Shown here one piece after another: positions 1 to 5,474 of a stretch of 5,474 bases of DNA. Below the pieces are notes generated by a model that was not told the DNA's origin, searched no databases, and was given only the letters and a program-made list of their open reading frames with translations. Position numbers and translations under genes: made by a program. Numbering within the stretch: the first letter of the stretch is position 1; every line of letters begins with the position of its first letter. The stretch comes from Clostridiales bacterium (GTDB lineage: Bacteria > Bacillota > Clostridia > Lachnospirales > WQUN01). The stretch covers positions 1 to 5,474 of the forward strand of contig JAIRVD010000153.1 of assembly GCA_031254075.1 (NCBI GenBank), given 5' to 3'.

Positions 1-1
1 C

Positions 2-967
2 CCCATTATTTATGAAAGAATATGTACCCGCATGGGTTGTGACGAATTTGAAACCAACAGCATTCCAAACACGGGCTGCGCTCACGATTTCCACGAAGCG
101 GTTACGGTAATCACCCCCGCAACCTGCCTTGCGCAAGGAAGCGGAACAATTGAATGCACCCTTTGCCCCGTAACCCTGCCGCAAACAATTCCTGTAACGG
201 CTCATATCTTTGGCGAATACGCGGAAACAATCCCTGCCGAATGCGAACATGACGGCGAAGAAGAAGCATATTGCACAACACCGACCTGCACGGCGCACAA
301 CACGAGAATTATTCCCGCGCTCGGTCATGACTTCCCAAACACATGGACGGAAAGAACCGCCGCAACCGCTACAACGAATGGGCTTGAATACCGAATTTGC
401 ACTCGTGCGGACTGCACCGTTGAAGAAACACGCTCCATTCTTGCGACAGGCGTCACGCCATCGCCGTCACCAACGCCCCGTCCTTCTACAGGCGGCTCAA
501 CCGGCGGTTTAATCGGCAGACAGGTGCAAGCAACGCCTGTTCCGTCTGCAACACCCGTTCCGCCGAATACTGCGGATGATACCCATGAATATATTCACCA
601 TTTTATTCTGCAAATCGGCGGCAATACAATTCTCGACCTAAACGGAAATTCCCCCGATATTGTCATGGACGTTCCGCCAATGATTGTAAACGGCAGAACG
701 CTTGTTCCGCTTCGCTTCCTTGCGAACGCGCTCGGTGCGCAAGTTTCTTGGAACGAAGCAACCCGCGACGTCACTATCATCAACGGCGACCGAATTCTCG
801 TGATTCCCATTGGCGAAACCACGCCCGAACTCACCGCGCTCGGCATGGAAGTCCCCGCGCAAATAATCGACGGACGCACAATGGTTCCGTTGCGCTTTAT
901 CGCGGAGTTCTTCGGCGCGGAAGTCACTTGGAACGCGGAAACACGCACCGTGGAGATTGTTTATTAA
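2..967 (+). CDS. Secreted/surface protein: Cys-pair modules, Pro/Thr/Ser linker, C-terminal copper amine oxidase N-type stalk domain (5' partial)
   Basis: The frame is already open at base 2, so the true start and any signal peptide lie upstream. The Met at base 32 is not the start: the residues around it (ICTRMGCD) copy a later module (ICTRADCT, about 398-421). The visible part holds about four roughly 40-residue modules, each with a CxxC or CxxxxC pair followed by an I-P-x-x-G/A-H-type segment. Examples are ECTLC near 158-172 and YCTTPTC near 269-289. A Pro/Ser/Thr/Gly linker follows at about 452-594. The C-terminus (about 611-964) carries two copies of a stalk repeat. Copy 1 (674-778) contains VNGRTLVPLRF and VSWN; copy 2 (854-964) contains IDGRTMVPLRF and VTWN. 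This matches the Cu_amine_oxidN1 family, which in clostridia is found on many exported proteins and is not evidence of oxidase activity. I infer a cell-surface role; ligand unknown. The protein ends exactly at the domain end. By eye it is the most GC-rich gene here. Confidence 0.85.
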   Translation, partial: PIIYERICTRMGCDEFETNSIPNTGCAHDFHEAVTVITPATCLAQGSGTIECTLCPVTLPQTIPVTAHIFGEYAETIPAECEHDGEEEAYCTTPTCTAHNTRIIPALGHDFPNTWTERTAATATTNGLEYRICTRADCTVEETRSILATGVTPSPSPTPRPSTGGSTGGLIGRQVQATPVPSATPVPPNTADDTHEYIHHFILQIGGNTILDLNGNSPDIVMDVPPMIVNGRTLVPLRFLANALGAQVSWNEATRDVTIINGDRILVIPIGETTPELTALGMEVPAQIIDGRTMVPLRFIAEFFGAEVTWNAETRTVEIVY

Positions 968-970
968 ATA

Positions 971-1017
971 AAAAAGCCGGAGTTCCTTTTTCGGTCAGAA
1001 AGGAATTCCGGCTTTTT
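971..1017. terminator. Bidirectional intrinsic terminator between convergent genes
   Basis: The arms 971-989 and 999-1017 pair over 19 bp around a 9-base loop. The only irregularity is at base 982: it forms a G-U wobble in rightward RNA and an A-C mismatch in leftward RNA. The outer five pairs are A/T, so each direction ends in a T run (1013-1017 rightward; about six T leftward from 975). It starts 3 bases after the left gene's stop and lies 10 bases beyond the stop of the tubulin-like gene. It therefore serves both genes and insulates them from read-through. Confidence 0.93.
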
Positions 1018-1027
1018 GCGTATCAAA

Positions 1028-3853
1028 TCAAGGCTTTATTAGTGCTTCATACACATGAACGCGAAGGAAGTCTTCGTGGTTGTCATTTTCGGAAATTTCG
1101 GAAATTTCGATTTCGGAAAAACTTTGGTTTTTAGCAATAGCGATTAGGTTTGGGCAGCGGATGAAAAAGTCTTCTGCCTGTTCGAATGTGGTGCTGTTAA
1201 AAATCGGACGTGAGTTTAAATAGAAGCGTCCGTTTTTTTGTTGAATGATTCCGCATTCTATTGCGTGGCGGAAGATTTGGCGGGCATTGTCGTTTAGGGC
1301 TTTCTGGCGCGGATTTGTATAAGTGTCGCCCCAGAGTTTTTCGGCGAGGGGGGAGGGGAGGTCGCGCCAGTTTTCGTTATCGTTCATTGCGAGATGCCTG
1401 CCGACGCCTTCCTTCGAATTGATTGTGCGTTCGTAGAGTTCTTCGCAAACGCGAATCGGTGTGTAGGCGAAAAGCGGAATTCCGTTTTGCGTATTAAGCC
1501 AAAAAACGCGGTCGGTAATGCTGCTTTTGCGAATATTGAAACGCAGATTTGCAAGCGCGTGATTTTGATACGCCTCGATGCCGCGCCGAATATCGGATGT
1601 ATTTGCCGGAACGCTTACCATGCCGTAGCTTGGGAAATTGAAGATTCCGGCGGCATTGTCAAGATGAAAAATCGGTTTTGCGTCGCGATGCAAACGCGGA
1701 GCGATTTCCGACTCTATGATTGACTCGACAAGGCGTTCCCTTCCGTAGCGGAATTTCAAAAACTCCGACATCGAAGAAGACAAAAATTCGCTGAATCTGT
1801 CATACATAAAATCCGAAACAGCCTGCGTGATATTTAATTCATTGTCGTTCAGCCACCTTGCCGCGTCTTCGAGCAACGATTTAAAAAAATCGCGCGCAAT
1901 CAACGAAGTGTTTTCCATTGCATCTTCGATTTCGGGGATTGTGTCCTTTACCGAAATCACATTCCAATGATAATTTTTTTGCGTTTCAACCGGCTGTTCA
2001 GCCAAAATAATTTCAGCGTTGTTATGCAGAATTTTATTTATTTCTCTTAAAACCTCCGCGTAAACGGAATAAATTTTATCATTTTCGGCTTCAAGCGCGG
2101 CGCGAATGTCTTTGTAACATTCAATCAATTGCGCAAAACAATCCTTTTGCAAACGCAGTGTGTATGTTTGAATCTTCGCCTCAATGTATGCGTTTTTTTT
2201 GTTTTCGCGTTTCATCAAAAATGCCTTACGCGCTTCTTCAAGCCGCGTTTCGGCAGAAATTTCACACGCGTCCAGCTCCTCATTAAGACGTGCAATCTTT
2301 TCATGAAGATGTTGTATATACGCGTCGATTCGCGCAAGCAAACACGGATTTCTGTCGCTCGAAATCATTCGTGTTGTGTAAATCGCTCCATGCTTCAAAA
2401 AAATTTCTTTTAATTCTTTTTTCGTGATTTTTGTGATTTTCGCGGTTAAATCTTTTACTTCATATAACGCTCTCTTCGACAAAGCATACTGCTCCGCCAA
2501 TTTTTCATCCACGTTAACACGCCGCGTCTTTATTACATTGTTATAGCTGTAATAATCCGTCTCGGCATAATCAAGCTTAATCGGCGGAAGCTGTCGCGAA
2601 ATTTCCGCGCCGAGCGTGTTAATATCAATCGGCTGTGCAAACTTTTGCAAATCGTGGTCGTCGGGTTCTGCATCGAACATCTCGCCCATTTCTTTAAACA
2701 ACGCGTAGACCAAATACGAATTAATTTCCTCAGTCGGTAAAATCGCCGCAGACGCGCCTATTATATTATAGGAAAAATTCGCGCAGTTCGGTAAATTCTC
2801 GGGCAGATTGCTTTTCATTGTGCCGATATTTGAAATCAGATTGCTGTGATAATCGGCAATCGCAAACTCACAGCCCGACTCCCTGTCTTCAAGCGCGAGA
2901 AAATTCACGATATTTTCCGCCGTAACATTCATGCAATAATCATACGCGTTTTTTATAAACACGCCGTCGGTATTACACGCGCTCACCAAATGGCACAAAT
3001 TGAACGGCGCAAGCGCGGAATTCACTTCAAGACGTGTGCCGTATTTTTGCGAAAAACGCTCACCGCGTTCTTCGATATTCATGAAATAATCCAGTTCTTT
3101 TAACGCGGCATATCCGTTGCGCTGAATATATTCCTCCGTATGAATATTTATGTTGTTCGAAAGATGAATGTCGGGCGTAAATAAATAGCCCATGATTTCC
3201 ACCTTGTCCACGCCTTTGCTTCCGTATTCGCGTTCCATTAAACCGCGGATTATATACGCGATGTCTAAAAACATTCCGCCGCCCGTCCCGCCCGAAAGCC
3301 CCGAAAGCAAAAATACCAGCAGTTTATTTTCGCGGTCGGTTCGCAGATTGCGAATTTTTGCGTCAATCGCGTCTATTGCCGTATTGATTTTTTCAAACAG
3401 CAATAACCGCCCCGCTTGACGGTTTCCGCTCGCGCCTTTTGTTCCGTCCGTAATCGTAAGCTCGGGATTAAGCCAATTAGTTATATATTCGGGAATCGTA
3501 GAACGGTTATTTAAAATCGCGCCAATCCCCGCGTTCGAAAGCAAAATCGTTTCCGTGTGCGGGTCAAGGCTGATTCCCTTATATTTTTTTCGCTCATGCT
3601 CATTCGTTTCAAGCGAAAGATATTCAATATTATCGGGTTTCGATTTTTTCTGCTTATTAACAGCGTTATCTGGCAGTCTAAACCGACGGTTTACCTGATA
3701 TTTTAACCTAAGAAGCGCGTCCGTTCCCGTTCCGCCAAGCCCCACAACCAAAATCGGATGGTTAATCGTATCTATCCGCGTCGCTTCCGCAAAAAACCCA
3801 CCGCCCAGCGAAATATCCATCTGCTTTATATGCTCATGAACCGTTTGCTTCAT
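1028..3853 (-). CDS. Tubulin-like GTPase (Tubulin_2 / FtsZ-like superfamily) with coiled coil
   Basis: A complete 941-residue protein with no visible signal peptide or membrane span, so probably cytosolic. Its N-terminal third reads as a tubulin/FtsZ GTPase. A beta strand leads into GLGGTGTD (residues 38-45, first phosphate loop), then LETNE (81-85, third loop position), GASGNRQAGR (140-149), and the tubulin signature SGGTGGG (187-193) followed by MFLD. The stretch around IIGASAAILP (about 362-371) resembles the conserved end of this domain. Residues about 500-607 are rich in Glu, Lys, Arg and Ala and look like a long coiled coil. The C-terminal region (about 680-900) includes GRHLAMNDNENWRDLPSP and has no function I recognise. 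At about 941 residues it is far longer than FtsZ (about 350-400) and matches Tubulin_2 proteins rather than the division FtsZ. I could not identify a T7-loop catalytic aspartate. Start chosen from the AGGAG 9 bases upstream. No neighbour shares its strand. Filament formation and membrane role are inference only. Confidence 0.88.
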   Translation of the reverse strand: MKQTVHEHIKQMDISLGGGFFAEATRIDTINHPILVVGLGGTGTDALLRLKYQVNRRFRLPDNAVNKQKKSKPDNIEYLSLETNEHERKKYKGISLDPHTETILLSNAGIGAILNNRSTIPEYITNWLNPELTITDGTKGASGNRQAGRLLLFEKINTAIDAIDAKIRNLRTDRENKLLVFLLSGLSGGTGGGMFLDIAYIIRGLMEREYGSKGVDKVEIMGYLFTPDIHLSNNINIHTEEYIQRNGYAALKELDYFMNIEERGERFSQKYGTRLEVNSALAPFNLCHLVSACNTDGVFIKNAYDYCMNVTAENIVNFLALEDRESGCEFAIADYHSNLISNIGTMKSNLPENLPNCANFSYNIIGASAAILPTEEINSYLVYALFKEMGEMFDAEPDDHDLQKFAQPIDINTLGAEISRQLPPIKLDYAETDYYSYNNVIKTRRVNVDEKLAEQYALSKRALYEVKDLTAKITKITKKELKEIFLKHGAIYTTRMISSDRNPCLLARIDAYIQHLHEKIARLNEELDACEISAETRLEEARKAFLMKRENKKNAYIEAKIQTYTLRLQKDCFAQLIECYKDIRAALEAENDKIYSVYAEVLREINKILHNNAEIILAEQPVETQKNYHWNVISVKDTIPEIEDAMENTSLIARDFFKSLLEDAARWLNDNELNITQAVSDFMYDRFSEFLSSSMSEFLKFRYGRERLVESIIESEIAPRLHRDAKPIFHLDNAAGIFNFPSYGMVSVPANTSDIRRGIEAYQNHALANLRFNIRKSSITDRVFWLNTQNGIPLFAYTPIRVCEELYERTINSKEGVGRHLAMNDNENWRDLPSPLAEKLWGDTYTNPRQKALNDNARQIFRHAIECGIIQQKNGRFYLNSRPIFNSTTFEQAEDFFIRCPNLIAIAKNQSFSEIEISEISENDNHEDFLRVHVYEALIKP
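1087..1119. repeat. Short in-frame tandem repeat inside the tubulin-like gene
   Basis: TTTCGGAAA occurs at 1087-1095, 1096-1104 and 1111-1119, with a shortened TTTCGA unit at 1105-1110. On the leftward strand it encodes an acidic Ser-Glu-Ile repeat (SEIEISEIS) near residues 912-922, about 20 residues before the C-terminus. Units are 9 or 6 bases, so slippage would change length without breaking the frame. Confidence 0.75.
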
Positions 3854-3862
3854 TTAAAAACA

Positions 3863-3870
3863 CTCCTCTC
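3863..3870 (-). promoter_or_regulatory. Ribosome binding site of the tubulin-like gene
   Basis: Read leftward this is GAGAGGAG. Its AGGAG core ends 9 bases before the ATG at 3853-3851. It fixes the start at residue 1 rather than at the next Met (residue 12), which has no comparable site. Confidence 0.85.
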
Positions 3871-3903
3871 ACAATTATTTTATGCGTAGGGTTGGTGAAA
3901 AAA

Positions 3904-3932
3904 TGATTTTATTTATCTTTTAACTATATAAA
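3904..3932 (+). promoter_or_regulatory. Candidate promoter for the APH-family kinase gene
   Basis: TATAAA at 3927-3932 could be a -10 box, with a poor -35 match (TGATTT) at 3904-3909. The start point near 3939 would leave a leader of about 34 bases before the ATG at 3973. It overlaps the leftward promoter candidate, so the two divergent genes may compete for polymerase. This is a weak call. Confidence 0.25.
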
Positions 3933-3951
3933 ACATTTTCATAAATATAAA
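3923..3951 (-). promoter_or_regulatory. Candidate promoter for the tubulin-like gene
   Basis: Read leftward, TTTATA (3951-3946) and TATAGT (3928-3923) are separated by 17 bases. They resemble -35 and -10 boxes of the housekeeping sigma factor. Transcription would start near 3916, giving a leader of about 60 bases containing the AGGAG site. The region is AT-rich, so chance matches are likely. A second -10-like TAAAAT (3882-3877) would start transcription on top of the ribosome site and is less plausible. Confidence 0.35.
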
Positions 3952-3959
3952 ATGCTCAC

Positions 3960-3964
3960 GGAGG
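3960..3964 (+). promoter_or_regulatory. Ribosome binding site deciding the kinase start
   Basis: GGAGG lies 8 bases before the ATG at 3973. The earlier in-frame ATG at 3952 has only AT-rich sequence upstream and would place this GGAGG inside the coding region. The start at 3973 is therefore preferred. Confidence 0.85.
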
Positions 3965-3972
3965 ATGATTTT

Positions 3973-4842
3973 ATGGAGAATATTATTAGACAATTTGGTT
4001 TAAATCCGCCGTTTGAGATAGTTGAGATTAATAAAAGCGCGAAACTCATTAACGAAAAATTTGTTTTAAAGGAAAATGAAGATTCTAATCAAGTTGAAAA
4101 GACCTTAAAGCTTAACAGCCGTTTAACCGCAAACGGAATTCCCGTGACAGAATATTTATCTGCCGTCTCGGGTGATAAATTTGTTGTTTCAAATGATAAA
4201 ATCTTCACTCTGATGCGAAAAATGAAAGGCGAACATATTGACCCGTTTAAAAGCGATTATATAAGCATAGCGATTAACACCGGTGTTGAAGTTGCGCGGT
4301 TGCACAAGGTTTTGAAAAACATTTCAGATATCGAAGCCAAAAAAAGCGATTTTATTAATGAATTAAACGGATGGATTATTCCTAATGCAAAAGGCATTCC
4401 GCAGGAAATTTTTGATTCGTGTTTGCAATTTGAAAACCACTACCGCGAATTACCGCGACAGTTAATTCACAGAGATATTCATTTCCAAAATATTTTATTT
4501 AAAAATAGTAAAGTCTCCGGTTTTTTGGATTTTGATATTTCACAAGAAAATGTTCGCATTTTTGATATATCATATTTATTTTCATCCATGCTTGTCGGAA
4601 AATATCACGACGCGGATTATGTAAAAAAGTGGCACGAATTCGCCTGTGCGTTTCTCGGCGGTTACAACTCCGAAAACACATTGCAAGAAAATGAGTTAAA
4701 CGCGATTTATAAAATCATTCTTTCAATTCAACTTATTTTTGCCGCGTACTATAAATCAATAAATCAAGATGAATTAATTCCCGATTGTATAGAAATGGCA
4801 AAGTGGGTGTACGCGAATGAGAAAGAACTTACTATAAAGTAA
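3973..4842 (+). CDS. APH-fold phosphotransferase (aminoglycoside/choline/homoserine kinase superfamily)
   Basis: Starting at 3973 the protein has 289 residues, the usual size for a single-domain APH-fold kinase. The N-lobe shows FVLK with Lys33 as the likely ATP-contacting lysine, and a hinge-like LMRKMKGE (80-87). The helical segment VARLH (107-111) matches the family's conserved ARLH. The catalytic loop is HRDIHFQN (166-173), giving Asp168 as catalytic base and Asn173 for metal. GFLDFD (183-188) supplies the second metal-binding Asp186, followed by RIFDISYLF in place of the common DPxxDLA. Members phosphorylate hydroxyl groups on small molecules such as amino sugars, choline or homoserine. 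Nothing here identifies the substrate, and calling it antibiotic resistance would be unjustified. No signal or membrane segment is visible, so it should be cytosolic. It is divergent from the tubulin-like gene, has its own terminator, and is clearly more AT-rich than the left half of the window, which may hint at separate acquisition. Confidence 0.85.
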   Translation: MENIIRQFGLNPPFEIVEINKSAKLINEKFVLKENEDSNQVEKTLKLNSRLTANGIPVTEYLSAVSGDKFVVSNDKIFTLMRKMKGEHIDPFKSDYISIAINTGVEVARLHKVLKNISDIEAKKSDFINELNGWIIPNAKGIPQEIFDSCLQFENHYRELPRQLIHRDIHFQNILFKNSKVSGFLDFDISQENVRIFDISYLFSSMLVGKYHDADYVKKWHEFACAFLGGYNSENTLQENELNAIYKIILSIQLIFAAYYKSINQDELIPDCIEMAKWVYANEKELTIK

Positions 4843-4863
4843 AATGCCGCAAGGCATTTTTTT
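4841..4863 (+). terminator. Intrinsic terminator of the kinase gene
   Basis: AAAATGCC (4841-4848) pairs perfectly with GGCATTTT (4853-4860) around a GCAA tetraloop, and a run of seven T (4857-4863) follows. The stem begins within the TAA stop codon, so the gene and terminator are tightly packed. Confidence 0.9.
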
Positions 4864-4869
4864 GCTTTT

Positions 4870-5004
4870 AACTCACAAGATAAGAATCTTCAAATCAAAT
4901 ATCCGCTTAAAAACATTACCGCCGCTTTGTGGGTGAACGTACAGCACGAAGTTGAAAAATTGAAGGAGAAAATAGATATGGCAAATCGGGAACAGACGGA
5001 GTGA
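4870..5004 (+). pseudogene. Possible gene remnant: start-less open frame of about 44 codons
   Basis: The frame beginning near 4870 is open to a TGA at 5002-5004 and reads like natural protein. It contains KYPLKNITAALW, then a charged helix-like NVQHEVEKLKEKID. It has no start codon near its left end and begins right after the kinase terminator. If real, it is the C-terminal end of a gene whose front was lost. I do not recognise the family. An AAGGAG (4963-4968) sits 9 bases before an in-frame ATG at 4978, but that would give only an eight-residue peptide. Chance openness over this length is possible. Confidence 0.3.
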
Positions 5005-5028
5005 AATTATCTGATGGGAAAATAATAT

Positions 5029-5064
5029 AAAAAACAACCGCCGAAGGCTTTGCTTCTCGACGGT
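5029..5064 (-). terminator. Leftward-facing intrinsic terminator without an obvious gene
   Basis: Bases 5037-5044 pair with 5057-5064. In leftward RNA the eight pairs include one U-G wobble; on the rightward strand that position is a C-A mismatch. The leftward transcript then runs into TTG and six T (5034-5029). The polarity therefore favours leftward termination, but no leftward gene lies between it and the rightward methyltransferase. Confidence 0.55.
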
Positions 5065-5067
5065 GTA

Positions 5068-5076
5068 CCCCCCCCC
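5068..5076. repeat. Homopolymer run of nine C
   Basis: Nine consecutive C lie in an otherwise AT-rich gap, immediately after the leftward terminator hairpin and about 113 bases before the methyltransferase start. Such runs are prone to slippage and also to sequencing error. It is not inside any recognised coding frame. Confidence 0.9.
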
Positions 5077-5126
5077 GGATGCTGTTGTGTATTGAATTTA
5101 CTTGATGAACTGTATTCGAATTTATA

Positions 5127-5156
5127 TTCGCTTTATATTAGTTTTTATGCTATAGT
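5127..5156 (+). promoter_or_regulatory. Candidate extended -10 promoter for the DNA methyltransferase
   Basis: TGCTATAGT at 5148-5156 fits an extended -10 element (TGnTATAAT). Only a weak -35 (TTCGCT, 5127-5132) lies 18 bases upstream, as is typical for extended -10 promoters. Transcription would start near 5163, leaving a leader of about 26 bases before the ATG at 5189. Confidence 0.5.
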
Positions 5157-5188
5157 TTTAAAATAACGAACAATGGATGGTGTTCCTA

Positions 5189-5474
5189 ATGCGTAAAATG
5201 CAACCCGAACGCACAGCCAAGCCTTTTGTGAAATGGGCGGGCGGCAAATCACAAATATTAAATGAAATAAGAGCTAAATATCCTGTCGAGTTAGGCGGTC
5301 GAATAAATAAATATGCCGAACCGTTTGTTGGCGGCGGCGCAGTTTTATTTGATATATTAAACCATTATTCGATTGATGAAGTTTATATTAGCGACATCAA
5401 CCGAGAACTTACACACACATATGAATCAATCCGTGATAATGTTGTTTCGTTGGTTGAACTACTTAAATTTTACG
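5189..5474 (+). CDS. dam: D12-class DNA adenine-N6 methyltransferase, Dam/DpnM type (3' partial)
   Basis: Ninety-five codons are present before the window ends; family members are about 260-300 residues. The front matches the MethyltransfD12 family. FVKWAGGK (13-20) is motif X and helps bind S-adenosylmethionine. EPFVGGGAVLF (44-54) is motif I, and SDIN (68-71) is the acidic loop that contacts the cofactor ribose. The catalytic DPPY motif and target-recognition part lie beyond the edge. The family transfers a methyl group to adenine N6, often within GATC, but the target cannot be read from this fragment. I chose the ATG at 5189, which has a weak GGATGG/GGTG site upstream. An in-frame ATG at 5177 would add four residues but sits very near the predicted transcript start. 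Whether it is a solitary Dam, half of a restriction-modification pair, or phage-borne depends on the next gene. The symbol names the family and is not proof of orthology. Confidence 0.85.
   Translation, partial: MRKMQPERTAKPFVKWAGGKSQILNEIRAKYPVELGGRINKYAEPFVGGGAVLFDILNHYSIDEVYISDINRELTHTYESIRDNVVSLVELLKFY

Larger units (their letters stand above)
4843..5188. other. 346-bp stretch without an intact gene
   Basis: In order this holds the kinase terminator, an open-frame remnant (about 4870-5004), a leftward-facing terminator-like hairpin (5029-5064), a run of nine C (5068-5076), and an AT-rich promoter region before the methyltransferase. No tRNA-like fold, insertion-sequence ends or CRISPR-like repeats were seen. 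The mixture of a start-less frame and an orphan terminator suggests a site of past gene loss or rearrangement. Confidence 0.6.

Noticed and set aside
210..948. Alternative frames over the surface-protein gene on both strands
   Set aside because: They overlap the clearly recognisable stalk and Cys modules, and their translations are low-complexity Arg/Ser/Pro-rich sequences typical of shadow frames.
32..967. A start codon at 32 for the surface protein
   Set aside because: The frame is open to the left edge and the residues around this Met copy an internal Cys module, so the gene begins outside the window.
1394..3419. Several rightward open frames opposite the tubulin-like gene (for example 1394-1723, 2129-2413, 2846-3103)
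   Set aside because: They are antisense to a gene with clear family motifs, lack domains of their own, and are explained by the coding bias of the real strand.
3854..3951. Riboswitch or structured leader between the divergent genes
   Set aside because: The stretch is short and AT-rich, with no stable stem or recognisable aptamer core.
3952..3972. A seven-residue longer kinase starting at 3952
   Set aside because: There is no ribosome site before 3952, whereas GGAGG is correctly spaced before the in-frame ATG at 3973.
5117..5130. Inverted repeat CGAAT-TTAT-ATTCG upstream of the methyltransferase promoter, as an operator
   Set aside because: The half-sites are only five bases in AT-rich sequence, with no recognised regulator motif; chance is a sufficient explanation.
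5105..5155. A 16-residue hydrophobic open frame before the methyltransferase
   Set aside because: It has no ribosome site, ends inside the predicted -10 box, and arises readily in T-rich DNA.
1..5474. CRISPR array, tRNA, rRNA or insertion sequence
   Set aside because: No spaced direct repeats, cloverleaf sequences, ribosomal RNA segments or transposase motifs were found on either strand.

Overview
This window looks like a chromosomal segment from a low-to-mid GC Firmicute, most likely a clostridium-like bacterium. The evidence is an exported protein that joins four-cysteine surface modules to a copper-amine-oxidase-N-type 'stalk' domain, strong AGGAG/GGAGG ribosome sites, and short stem-plus-T-run terminators. 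This assignment is inference from gene style, because no rRNA or other marker gene is present.

From left to right: (1) The 3' part of a rightward gene for a secreted or surface protein enters from outside the window and ends at 967. (2) A very strong hairpin at 971-1017 fills the 60-bp gap between two convergent genes and can act as a terminator in both directions. (3) A large leftward gene (1028-3853) encodes a 941-residue bacterial tubulin/FtsZ-superfamily GTPase of the Tubulin_2 type, with a long coiled coil and an uncharacterised C-terminal region. It stands alone, with no operon partner in view. (4) A short AT-rich divergent promoter region (3854-3972) separates it from (5) a rightward APH-fold small-molecule kinase (3973-4842) with its own terminator. 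(6) A 346-bp gap (4843-5188) holds an open-frame remnant, a leftward-facing terminator with no gene to serve, a run of nine C, and a probable promoter. (7) The 5' part of a rightward D12-class DNA adenine methyltransferase (Dam/DpnM type) runs off the right edge.

No operon links the genes; each complete gene appears to be its own transcription unit. The two items most worth following are the stand-alone tubulin-like GTPase, whose cellular role is not established, and a whole-window sequence bias. The tetranucleotide GATC does not occur once in 5474 bases, and GGCC is also absent. Because the gene at the right edge belongs to the family that classically methylates GATC, the GATC absence may be the imprint of a restriction-modification system acting on this genome. 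The rest of that locus lies outside the window.
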